Part shown: positions 1 to 6,097 of the stretch, in pieces
How the letters are laid out: each line of letters begins with the position of its first letter
How positions within the stretch are numbered: position 1 is the first letter of the stretch
Assembly (NCBI GenBank): GCA_913043035.1
Contig: CAJWMM010000036.1
Coordinates: forward strand, 1-6,285
Direction: 5' to 3'
Source: an uncultured Gammaproteobacteria bacterium
GTDB taxonomy: Bacteria > Pseudomonadota > Gammaproteobacteria > GCA-002705445 > GCA-002716945
DNA length: 6,285 nucleotides
Notes under the pieces: model-generated
What the model was told of the DNA's origin: nothing
Database searches by the model: none
What the model saw: only the letters and a program-made list of their open reading frames with translations
Position numbers and translations under genes: made by a program

Positions 1-566
1 CTGGGGGTAAAGGGACAAGAATGAAGGGGGCTGATAAAGGATTAATTAAAGTACATGGTAAGTATGTCATCGAATATCTTATTAGTATGGCCAGAAAATA
101 TTCCCCAGATGTTTTTGTTAATGCAAATAGGAATATTAGCTTTTATAAAGAATTAGAATGTAATGTCGTAAAAGATGTCTTAAAAGATTATCAGGGGCCT
201 CTGGCTGGAATCTACTCTGGTCTTCTGCAAGTACAAACAAACTACCTGATCACACTACCCTGTGATGGACCGCTTATATCAGATGAATATTTTACAAAGA
301 TGCTTGAATCACCCATGACTGATAAAATTAAATGCGCTTGTTGTAATGATAGGCTTCAGCCTGTATATGCATTAATACCAACAAAACTTATAGGCGCACT
401 TAAGGAATTTCTAGACGATGGTGAAAGAAAGATAGATAAATGGTATAACCAGTGTGGACTGGAAATCGTTGATTTCTCGCATAATCCAGAAATCTTTATA
501 AATGTGAATAGTGAAGAAGAATTGTTACAATATGAAAATGAAATTAAAAAGAGATTATTGGAATGA
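1..566 (+). CDS. mobA: Molybdenum cofactor guanylyltransferase (MobA), 5'-truncated by window edge
   Basis: MobA transfers GMP from GTP to molybdopterin to form the guanine dinucleotide cofactor of Mo/W enzymes in the cytoplasm. The ATG at 21 is internal: the same frame is open back to base 3 and reads GGKGTRMKGADKGL, the family's N-terminal nucleotide-binding signature (AGGxGxRMxGxDKGL). The true start therefore lies just left of the window and only about 10 residues are likely missing. Counting from the Met at 21, other family motifs are GPLAG (59-63), the metal-binding PCDGPL (80-85), LQPVYAL (112-118), GERKIDKWY (134-142) and NVNSEEEL (161-168). The visible length of about 187 residues fits the usual 190-200. 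The first Gly of the usual RMGG is Lys here. It is the first visible gene of the plus-strand operon, and its TGA overlaps the next ATG by 4 bases. A related NTP-transferase with another acceptor is possible, but DKGL plus NVN favours MobA. Confidence 0.85.
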   Translation, partial: GGKGTRMKGADKGLIKVHGKYVIEYLISMARKYSPDVFVNANRNISFYKELECNVVKDVLKDYQGPLAGIYSGLLQVQTNYLITLPCDGPLISDEYFTKMLESPMTDKIKCACCNDRLQPVYALIPTKLIGALKEFLDDGERKIDKWYNQCGLEIVDFSHNPEIFINVNSEEELLQYENEIKKRLLE

Positions 567-1093
567 AAAAAACTAAAAGAATAGCATGGGGTATTACAGG
601 TTCTGGTCATTATTTAAAAGAATCCATGCAAATCATTGACGGTTTATCAGACATCGATCTTTTTCTAAGTAAAGCAGGAGAAGAAGTCCTTAAATGGTAT
701 GACTATGACTTGAAAGTATATAAAAATAGAGGAGTGAAAATTTTCAAAGATATCACTGCTAGTTCTGCTCCGGTCAGTATGCTTTATGAGGGTATATATA
801 AATGTCTTATTGTATCTCCTGCTACTTCAAATACGGTTGCGCAAATGGCATTTGGTTTTTCAGATAATCTTATTACTAATATGTTTGCACAAGCTGGAAA
901 ATGCAGAATTCCATCTATAGTCTTTGCGTGTGATACTGAGCCGACTGTGATAACACAAGCACCAAAAAAAATGGTGACACTATATCCAAGGAAGATTGAG
1001 TTAGATAATTTTGAAAAACTCAAATGCTTTGATGATGTTCAAGTGGTTGATAATGTAGATGATCTCAAAAAAGCTATAAAGAGGATAACATGA
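563..1093 (+). CDS. dmrB: DmrB/AfpA-type flavoprotein, probable dihydromethanopterin reductase
   Basis: A 176-residue protein of the flavoprotein (archaeoflavoprotein/DmrB) family. Family members bind FMN, and the bacterial DmrB reduces dihydromethanopterin to tetrahydromethanopterin, the last step of H4MPT synthesis. Visible motifs are an N-terminal beta strand and loop AWGITGSGHYL (8-18), SKAGEEV (36-42), and the flavin-binding SPATSNTVAQMAFGFSDNL (85-103), typical of the flavodoxin-like fold shared with phosphopantothenoylcysteine decarboxylase. There are no membrane segments or signal peptide. The ATG at 563 overlaps the mobA stop (ATGA), and a weak GAGA lies 8 bases upstream, so translation is probably coupled. 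It sits directly before the DHPS-like gene, which supports an H4MPT role. The family is clear; the exact reaction is inferred from homology and context. An AfpA-like electron-transfer role is the alternative. Confidence 0.75.
   Translation: MKKTKRIAWGITGSGHYLKESMQIIDGLSDIDLFLSKAGEEVLKWYDYDLKVYKNRGVKIFKDITASSAPVSMLYEGIYKCLIVSPATSNTVAQMAFGFSDNLITNMFAQAGKCRIPSIVFACDTEPTVITQAPKKMVTLYPRKIELDNFEKLKCFDDVQVVDNVDDLKKAIKRIT
1081..1084 (+). promoter_or_regulatory. Ribosome binding site of the DUF6513 gene
   Basis: GAGG (within AAAGAGG) lies five bases before the ATG at 1090, inside the end of the upstream flavoprotein gene. It supports the 1090 start together with the ATGA overlap. Confidence 0.6.
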
Positions 1094-2490
1094 GCAAAAG
1101 CCATATTCTGTTTGTCACTGGAAAGTTGGCCGAAAATAACCTCTCAAAAATATTAGAAGACATTAAAGAGAAAGAATTTACATATGAGATAAGATGTATA
1201 AATATTAATGTGGCGGCTCTAATGACGACAGAACTAATTTCGAAGAAATTGGGTTCTATAAGTGGTTTTGACAAAGTAATTATCCCTGGCAAAGCTCGAG
1301 GAGATATCAAAGCCCTACAAAAGAGTCTAGGGGTATTAGTTGAAAGGGGACCTGAGGAATTAAAAGATCTTCCGGCATTATTTGGCGGTGAGAGTCTTAA
1401 ATATGATCTTACACAATATGAGGTTCATATTTTTGCTGAAATAACAGATGCACCCATGCTAGATATAGAGAGCATACTTAATATAGCAAGAGAATATCAA
1501 AGATGTGGCGCAGAGGTAATTGACATAGGCTGCTTACCAAATCATGATTTTCCACATTTAGCTGAGACTATTCAGGAACTTAAAAACAATAAATTTTATG
1601 TTAGCATCGACTCACATAATAGGGAGGAAATTATAAAAGGCTCAAATGCAGGTGCGGATTATGTTCTCAGCTTAAAGAAAAATAATTTTGATATACTGGA
1701 CTCCATAAATTCAACACCAGTGATAATACCTAATTCCACAGATGATTTTGATAGCCTCATTTGGTGTATAGAACAGTGTGAGAATAATAAAAAAAATTTT
1801 ATTGCAGACCCCATTTTAGATCCTCTTAATTTTGGATTTACAGACTCTCTAATGAAATATCACAAGTTGCGTCAAATGTATCCAGACATAAATATCATGA
1901 TGGGAACTGGTAATATTACTGAGCTGACACATGCTGATACTAGTGGTATCACTGCTATATTGATGGGTATTATCACAGAACTAAAAATTAATCATATTCT
2001 TACTGCGCAAGTGAGTAACCATTGTAGAACAGTGATAAAAGAAACAGATATTGCAAGACGGATTATGTATGCCGCAGCAAAAAATAATGTTACTCCTAAA
2101 CATATAAATAATGGCTTACTAATTAATCATGATGCTGAAAGTAATAAAATTACTTCAAATGATATAGAAGAATTATATAAAAAAGTCAAAGATAAGAACT
2201 ACCGAATCATTCTATCTGAGGATGGCATCAATCTTTTTAATAAATTTGGGAAAATTATAGCTAATGATCCTTATGATTTCTTTGATCACATTGATGTTGA
2301 AGGTGATATCGGTCATGCTTACTACTTGGGTATAGAATTGGCCAAAGCACAAATAGCATATCAATTGGGGAAAGAATATGAGCAGGATGAAGAGCTTGAA
2401 TGGGGTTGCTTAATCGATAAAGAAATAGATGATAAGATGGAGTTTAAGGAAACTAGATCAACATATAAAAAGAAAAAAAATAACAAATGA
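1090..2490 (+). CDS. Dihydropteroate synthase-like protein (DUF6513 plus pterin-binding domain), H4MPT biosynthesis
   Basis: A 466-residue protein of the dihydropteroate-synthase-related family found in archaea and in bacterial H4MPT clusters (TIGR00284-type). The N-terminal DUF6513 part spans about 1-105 (start ILFVTGKLAENNL; VIIPGKARGD at 63-72). The pterin-binding TIM-barrel-like part follows: FAEITDAP (115-122), GAEVIDIG (140-147), VSIDSHNREE (171-180), ADPILDPLNFGF (239-250), GTGNITELTHADTSG (272-286) and ETDIARRIMY (318-327). A C-terminal family motif is HAYYLGIELAKAQIAYQLGK (409-428), followed by EQDEELEWG. In canonical FolP, DHPS joins hydroxymethyl-dihydropterin diphosphate to p-aminobenzoate; here the acceptor is expected to be a ribofuranosyl-aminobenzene derivative, but this is inference. 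The Lys-rich tail (KKKKNNK) is encoded by an A-rich tract. Both ends overlap neighbours by 4 bases (ATGA). Confidence 0.85.
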   Translation: MSKSHILFVTGKLAENNLSKILEDIKEKEFTYEIRCININVAALMTTELISKKLGSISGFDKVIIPGKARGDIKALQKSLGVLVERGPEELKDLPALFGGESLKYDLTQYEVHIFAEITDAPMLDIESILNIAREYQRCGAEVIDIGCLPNHDFPHLAETIQELKNNKFYVSIDSHNREEIIKGSNAGADYVLSLKKNNFDILDSINSTPVIIPNSTDDFDSLIWCIEQCENNKKNFIADPILDPLNFGFTDSLMKYHKLRQMYPDINIMMGTGNITELTHADTSGITAILMGIITELKINHILTAQVSNHCRTVIKETDIARRIMYAAAKNNVTPKHINNGLLINHDAESNKITSNDIEELYKKVKDKNYRIILSEDGINLFNKFGKIIANDPYDFFDHIDVEGDIGHAYYLGIELAKAQIAYQLGKEYEQDEELEWGCLIDKEIDDKMEFKETRSTYKKKKNNK

Positions 2491-3056
2491 AAATTCATGA
2501 AGTAATAATTACAACTTGTGATATGGATGACAACCATCATATAGCACCAATGGGTATAAACATCATTGATAATGAAGTGATAATCAAACCATTTAAACCC
2601 TCTAAAACCCTTGAAAACCTTAGGGAAACAAAATCTGCTATTGTTAATTTCATAGATGATGTACGTGTATTCGCGGGTATAGTCACTGGCATAAAAAAAG
2701 AATGGGGTTTAGAAAAGGTAAGTAGTAATAAGGTGATGAGGCTGAAAGAGGCAAATTCGCATTTTACACTTCAGGTAAAGACAGAGACAGACGATGAGGT
2801 AAGGCCAAAGATATCATGCGATATCATCGATAGGAAAGTTCATAAACCGTTCCTTGGTTTCAACAGAGCTCAGTTTTCTGTTATTGAAGCAGCAGTTTTA
2901 GTAAGTAGACTAGGTAGAATACCTATGGATAAAATTAATAAAGAAATAGAATACCTAAAAATAGGTTTAGATAAAACAGCTGGTAATACCGAACTCGAGG
3001 CTTGGTCTTGGATAGAGGAGAAAATTAAAAGTTTCGAAATAAAAAATGATGCCTAA
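2487..3056 (+). CDS. DUF447 domain protein of H4MPT clusters, function unknown
   Basis: A 189-residue protein matching the DUF447 family, whose N-terminal half resembles FMN-binding split-barrel flavin-reductase-like proteins. It begins with an EVIITT strand, then HHIAPMGI (17-24), KPFKPSKTLENL (34-45), AIVNFIDDVRVFAG (51-64) and VTG. The C-terminal half carries GFNRAQFSVIEAAVLVSRL (124-142) and KTAGNTELEAWSWI (163-176), both typical of the family. The family occurs in methanogens and in bacterial H4MPT clusters, but no reaction is established to my knowledge; a flavin-linked step in cofactor synthesis is plausible. The start is supported by the ATGA overlap with the DUF6513 gene and by the motif position, although no Shine-Dalgarno sequence is visible: the upstream bases are almost all A. 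Translation therefore probably depends on coupling. Confidence 0.8.
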   Translation: MKIHEVIITTCDMDDNHHIAPMGINIIDNEVIIKPFKPSKTLENLRETKSAIVNFIDDVRVFAGIVTGIKKEWGLEKVSSNKVMRLKEANSHFTLQVKTETDDEVRPKISCDIIDRKVHKPFLGFNRAQFSVIEAAVLVSRLGRIPMDKINKEIEYLKIGLDKTAGNTELEAWSWIEEKIKSFEIKNDA

Positions 3057-3735
3057 GATTCTCGTAAGTATAAAAGACACACATGAAGCTAATATTATAA
3101 AAGATTTAAAAATTGATATAGTAGATCTCAAAGAAATATCGGAACCACCCATGGGTTTTGTCGGTGTAAAAAAAATTCAAGCTATTAAGAAAATTCTTCC
3201 GAATACAATCATGAGTGTTACCATGGGTAATAGCAGAAACCCCTATACTAAGAAAATAATTAAAACAGCGAATGAAGTGGTATCCTCAGGAATCGAGTAT
3301 ATGAAAATTGGATTATTCTCCGAGAATCAGATTATAAATCATGAAAAATTCTTAAAAGAAATAGACTTGAATGAGTGCAAACCTATTTGTGTCATTTTAA
3401 TTGATGATGCAAAAGATATCCATTATCTGAATCGTATATGTGAAATTGGCTATAAAGGAGTTATGTTAGATACTATAAATAAAGAACGATCCCGAGTTTT
3501 TGATCAGCTTTCAGAAAAAGAATGTGTTTCATTTGTGAGAGAATCGAGAAAACTAGGAATGACTAGTGGGCTTGCTGGATCTCTAACGTTGGGTGATTTA
3601 CCAAAACTTAGTAAAATAAATTCTGATTTCATAGGGTTTCGTGGACAACTTTGCGAAAAACAGTCTAATAGATTTAATTTAGATAGAAATGCTGTTATTA
3701 AATTACTATGTTCTACTCATCTATCTCCGCAATGA
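3046..3735 (+). CDS. mfnB: (5-formylfuran-3-yl)methyl phosphate synthase (MfnB)
   Basis: MfnB condenses two glyceraldehyde-3-phosphate molecules into the furan phosphate precursor of methanofuran. The 229-residue length is typical. It is a TIM-barrel Schiff-base enzyme; the sequence shows the N-terminal lysine in IVDLK (Lys29, matching Lys27 of the M. jannaschii enzyme), YMKIGL (Lys87), MLDTINK (Lys146, second active-site lysine region), and the phosphate-site motifs GLAGSL (175-180) and IGFRGQLC. Two adjacent ATGs exist at 3046 and 3049; both overlap the DUF447 stop (by 11 or 8 bases), and the choice cannot be decided. No nearby Shine-Dalgarno is seen. Oddity: about three extra residues (ISE) separate Lys29-Glu30 from the P-x-x-G loop compared with the common DLKEP form as I recall it. 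It is the last gene of the plus operon, and its 3' end overlaps the opposing pabB by 15 bases. Confidence 0.9.
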   Translation: MMPKILVSIKDTHEANIIKDLKIDIVDLKEISEPPMGFVGVKKIQAIKKILPNTIMSVTMGNSRNPYTKKIIKTANEVVSSGIEYMKIGLFSENQIINHEKFLKEIDLNECKPICVILIDDAKDIHYLNRICEIGYKGVMLDTINKERSRVFDQLSEKECVSFVRESRKLGMTSGLAGSLTLGDLPKLSKINSDFIGFRGQLCEKQSNRFNLDRNAVIKLLCSTHLSPQ

Positions 3736-3737
3736 GT
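3715..3737. repeat. Short inverted repeat across the convergent stop codons
   Basis: ACTCAT (3715-3720) and ATGAGT (3732-3737) form a perfect 6-bp stem with an 11-base loop, centred on the place where mfnB and pabB end on opposite strands. The stem is AT-rich and neither side is followed by a clear T run, so it is at best a weak bidirectional terminator and may be chance. Bases 3721-3735 are coding on both strands. Confidence 0.3.
3721..3735. other. Tail-to-tail overlap of mfnB and pabB coding ends
   Basis: mfnB ends with TGA at 3733-3735 on plus, and pabB ends with TAG (CTA at 3721-3723 read on plus). The 15 bases encode the last residues of both proteins (LSPQ of MfnB; SLRR of PabB), so the two operons share their 3' ends with no spacer for a terminator. 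Confidence 0.85.
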
Positions 3738-5064
3738 TTAATAAAGGTTTAATTTTAGCAATAGTCTCAGCATACTCTGATTCTACTTCTGAATCGAAGG
3801 TTATTCCTCCTCCTCCCCAAAAATATAGATTAGAATCAACTGATAACACTGTGCGTATGGCGATATTAAAATCACTTTTATAATTTGTGCTAATATAACC
3901 TATTGCTCCACAATATATACTCCGATTATTCATTTCTAACTCATTTATGATTTGCATTGCTCTTATCTTAGGTGCGCCCGTGATAGATCCACCAGGGAAA
4001 CAGTCACGTAAAAGTTTAAAAATGTCTTCCTCTTTAGAGAGTTTGCCTTTTACAGTGCTCACTAAATGATGCACATTTGCGAAAGTCTCTATTTTAAAAA
4101 GATCACTAACCTCTACAGATCCGAAATCGCAGTTTTTACCAAAATCATTTCTCAACAAATCAACTATCATAAGATTCTCTGCCTGCTCTTTATCAGAATC
4201 TTTTAATTCATTAATCATTTGAGAATTCTCTTTTTCATCGAGTGAAACTGGTCTTGTACCTTTAATTGGCTTTGTTTCAACCTCTTTACCATTTTGATTG
4301 ATGAATCTTTCAGGAGAAAAGCACATAATTTTAGCGAAGGGGTAATTTAAATATGCTGAATATGGAGCTCCATAAGAATCAGAGAGTTTCTTATAAATGC
4401 CCCAACAGCTCCCGCCATAATTAAGCGAGAATCTCTGTGAGAAATTAATCTGATAACAATCCCCTTCCACAATATACGATTTTATTTTGTTAAACTTATC
4501 AACATATTCTTCATAAGATAAGTTTGATTTATAATTCGAATTTATTTCAAAATGATGTGTTCTATTATCTTCTTCAAAAGATTCTAACTGATTTTTAATC
4601 TTCTTTACTAATTCTGTATTTTTTTTGTAGATTAATATTGTTTCTTTAACATCATGATTAATGATTAATGCCCAATCATAAATACCGAAAGCAATATATG
4701 GTATGTCAAAGTCATCTTTCTTTTGGTCAATACACTCATATAAGTTACCCTGATCATAAGATAAAAAGCCAATTGCGCCACCAGTAAAGGGTAAACTATC
4801 ATCTTGATTGAAACTATCCTTCATATACTCATGCAATAAACTTATTGGATCTGATTGTATTTGTTTTTTAGATTTCTCATCCTCTACAACAGACTTATCG
4901 CCTCTACCATAGATTTTAATAGTAGGATCTGACGTCATCATATCAAAGCTTTGCCTTACAAATTTATTTTGATTACTATCAAGCAAAATCGACCAATCTC
5001 TATTTTCAATTAATGAAAAGATTTCTCTCGGGTTTTCAAAGTATTTAAATTTAACTCTGTTCAC
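3721..5064 (-). CDS. pabB: Aminodeoxychorismate synthase component I (PabB)
   Basis: PabB converts chorismate plus ammonia to 4-amino-4-deoxychorismate, the precursor of p-aminobenzoate used for folate and H4MPT. The 447-residue length fits a stand-alone chorismate-binding protein with no fused glutaminase or lyase. Motifs in order: SILLDS (25-30), GGAIGFLSYD (95-104), EGDCYQINFSQRF (200-212), SPERF (250-254), KPIKGTRP (265-272) with the PabB-diagnostic lysine of PIKGT (Lys268; TrpE has PIAGT), DLLRNDFG (302-309), HHLVSTVKG (332-340), PGGSITGAPK (357-366) and GAIGYIS (386-392). The start is GTG at 5064, within the upstream mfnF-like gene (14-base overlap), and has the best Shine-Dalgarno of the window. 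It is last in the minus operon. PabA and PabC are not in the window. Placement with H4MPT genes suggests it serves p-aminobenzoate supply for methanopterin. Confidence 0.93.
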   Translation of the reverse strand: MNRVKFKYFENPREIFSLIENRDWSILLDSNQNKFVRQSFDMMTSDPTIKIYGRGDKSVVEDEKSKKQIQSDPISLLHEYMKDSFNQDDSLPFTGGAIGFLSYDQGNLYECIDQKKDDFDIPYIAFGIYDWALIINHDVKETILIYKKNTELVKKIKNQLESFEEDNRTHHFEINSNYKSNLSYEEYVDKFNKIKSYIVEGDCYQINFSQRFSLNYGGSCWGIYKKLSDSYGAPYSAYLNYPFAKIMCFSPERFINQNGKEVETKPIKGTRPVSLDEKENSQMINELKDSDKEQAENLMIVDLLRNDFGKNCDFGSVEVSDLFKIETFANVHHLVSTVKGKLSKEEDIFKLLRDCFPGGSITGAPKIRAMQIINELEMNNRSIYCGAIGYISTNYKSDFNIAIRTVLSVDSNLYFWGGGGITFDSEVESEYAETIAKIKPLLNSLRR

Positions 5065-6097
5065 GAATTCTCTCCGCTCTAAGCATAGTCGCCAAAAAAT
5101 ATGCTGGGGCGATGTGATGAGGGCTTAATTTTGTCCTAGACATCCTTTCTCCAATGATAGTAGGTAGATCAAGATATTCTCTAGAGTTTTTTATGCAAAG
5201 ATCTTTAATAATTTCCTCACCAATGCCTAATCCTATAATCTTAACATTTTTATTAGATAAAAAATTTTTTTCGACATGATAATCAATTACCTTATTTAAA
5301 ATAGTTGAATGTAGATTTGAGATTTTTTTAGCTGCTGAAAGTAAAAAATTATGGTGTATTCCCTTGTAGTCTAAACCAAAATTTCTTGCAAACCTCACCA
5401 TGCATGCCTTTATATCTTTATCTTTATCATCGCATGTTGAGCTATAGTATAAACTTTTAGGTAGTTTTTTAATTATTCTATACACATCAGCTAGAGATGA
5501 AAAATTTTCAGGTATTATTTGAACATTTTTTTTATTAATCCGCAAAGATCGTTCAAAGATATAGGGTGGTGTTCTCAAACAACCAATATATAGCAGTTCT
5601 TGAGAACTTAGACCAGAAAAGTCATCTAACCTTTTATTGATAACCTTAGAATTTTTTATTAATATAAAATCTGTAGTCGTTGATCCTAAATCAATAACAA
5701 TTGCATTCGTTAATTTTTTACTCATAAATTTAGCAATTACATGCCAATTTGCTGATGCTATATTTTGTAACTTTTTGTTTTGTGTGATACTGATAATGCC
5801 ATTACTCTGTGTATAAACATACGTGTTAACAAACTTTCTGAAATAATTAAGAATTTCTTTTACACCTTGATCTCTATTATTAAAAATATCACACATCTCT
5901 CCTGACATAGTTATTACATTATTAACGACACCTTGCTGAGTATATTTTTTAATAATTTGATGAATTATATATCTTGCCTCTTTTGTCTTCCATAGTTCAC
6001 AAAGATTTACTGAACACTCAATTTTTTTTCTATTGATTACACATGATTTAAGATGAGCGCCACCAATATCCCAACCTATGTATATCTCATTTCTCAT
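5051..6097 (-). CDS. mfnF: MfnF-like hydantoinase/oxoprolinase-fold protein, H4MPT-linked C1 pathway
   Basis: A 348-residue protein of the hydantoinase/oxoprolinase family seen beside H4MPT genes (TIGR03123-type), related to archaeal MfnF, which joins the aminomethylfuran diphosphate to gamma-glutamyltyramine in methanofuran synthesis. It shows an ASKHA-like (actin/sugar-kinase) fold: phosphate-1 loop IGWDIGGAHLK (7-17), TMSGEMCDIF (63-72), SANWHVIA (115-122), phosphate-2 loop IVIDLGSTTTDF (133-144), ELLYIGCLRTPP (167-178), SLADVYRI (201-208) and GLGIGEEI (289-296). The ATG at 6097 overlaps the upstream ATP-grasp stop (ATGA on the minus strand); only a weak AGAGAA sits about 10 bases upstream. 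The protein is rich in Lys, Ile and Asn, in line with the local AT content. The family is clear; the exact MfnF reaction in bacteria, where the product contains tyrosine in known methylofuran, is inferred. Confidence 0.8.
   Translation of the reverse strand: MRNEIYIGWDIGGAHLKSCVINRKKIECSVNLCELWKTKEARYIIHQIIKKYTQQGVVNNVITMSGEMCDIFNNRDQGVKEILNYFRKFVNTYVYTQSNGIISITQNKKLQNIASANWHVIAKFMSKKLTNAIVIDLGSTTTDFILIKNSKVINKRLDDFSGLSSQELLYIGCLRTPPYIFERSLRINKKNVQIIPENFSSLADVYRIIKKLPKSLYYSSTCDDKDKDIKACMVRFARNFGLDYKGIHHNFLLSAAKKISNLHSTILNKVIDYHVEKNFLSNKNVKIIGLGIGEEIIKDLCIKNSREYLDLPTIIGERMSRTKLSPHHIAPAYFLATMLRAERIREQS
5070..5075 (-). promoter_or_regulatory. Ribosome binding site of pabB, fixes a GTG start
   Basis: On the minus strand GGAGAG lies five bases before the GTG at 5064-5062, inside the last codons of the mfnF-like gene. 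It supports the non-ATG start, since no in-frame ATG is close by and the following residues (NRVKFKYF) lead directly into the expected PabB N-terminus. Confidence 0.75.

Noticed and set aside
21..23. ATG at 21 as the start of the first gene
   Set aside because: The frame is open to base 3 and the upstream residues GGKGTR are the conserved MobA nucleotide-binding loop, so this Met is internal.
356..1310. Minus-strand open frames at 356-610, 784-1023 and 1074-1310
   Set aside because: They lie opposite well-supported genes, show no family motifs and have no supporting start context; they are shadows.
2967..3152. Minus-strand open frame at 2967-3152
   Set aside because: It overlaps the DUF447/mfnB junction on the other strand and its hydrophobic translation has no recognisable motif.
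3735..3760. Rho-independent terminator for the plus operon
   Set aside because: The 6-bp stem at 3715-3737 is followed by TTAATAAAGG rather than a T run, so the signal is too weak to call.
3804..3820. Shine-Dalgarno-like GGGGAGGAGGAGGAA on the minus strand
   Set aside because: It encodes the glycine run of the PabB C-terminus (WGGGGI) and no gene start follows.
3689..3883. Plus-strand 64-codon frame running from mfnB into the pabB region
   Set aside because: It is antisense to the conserved C-terminus of PabB (FWGGGGITFD) and out of frame with mfnB; no independent support.
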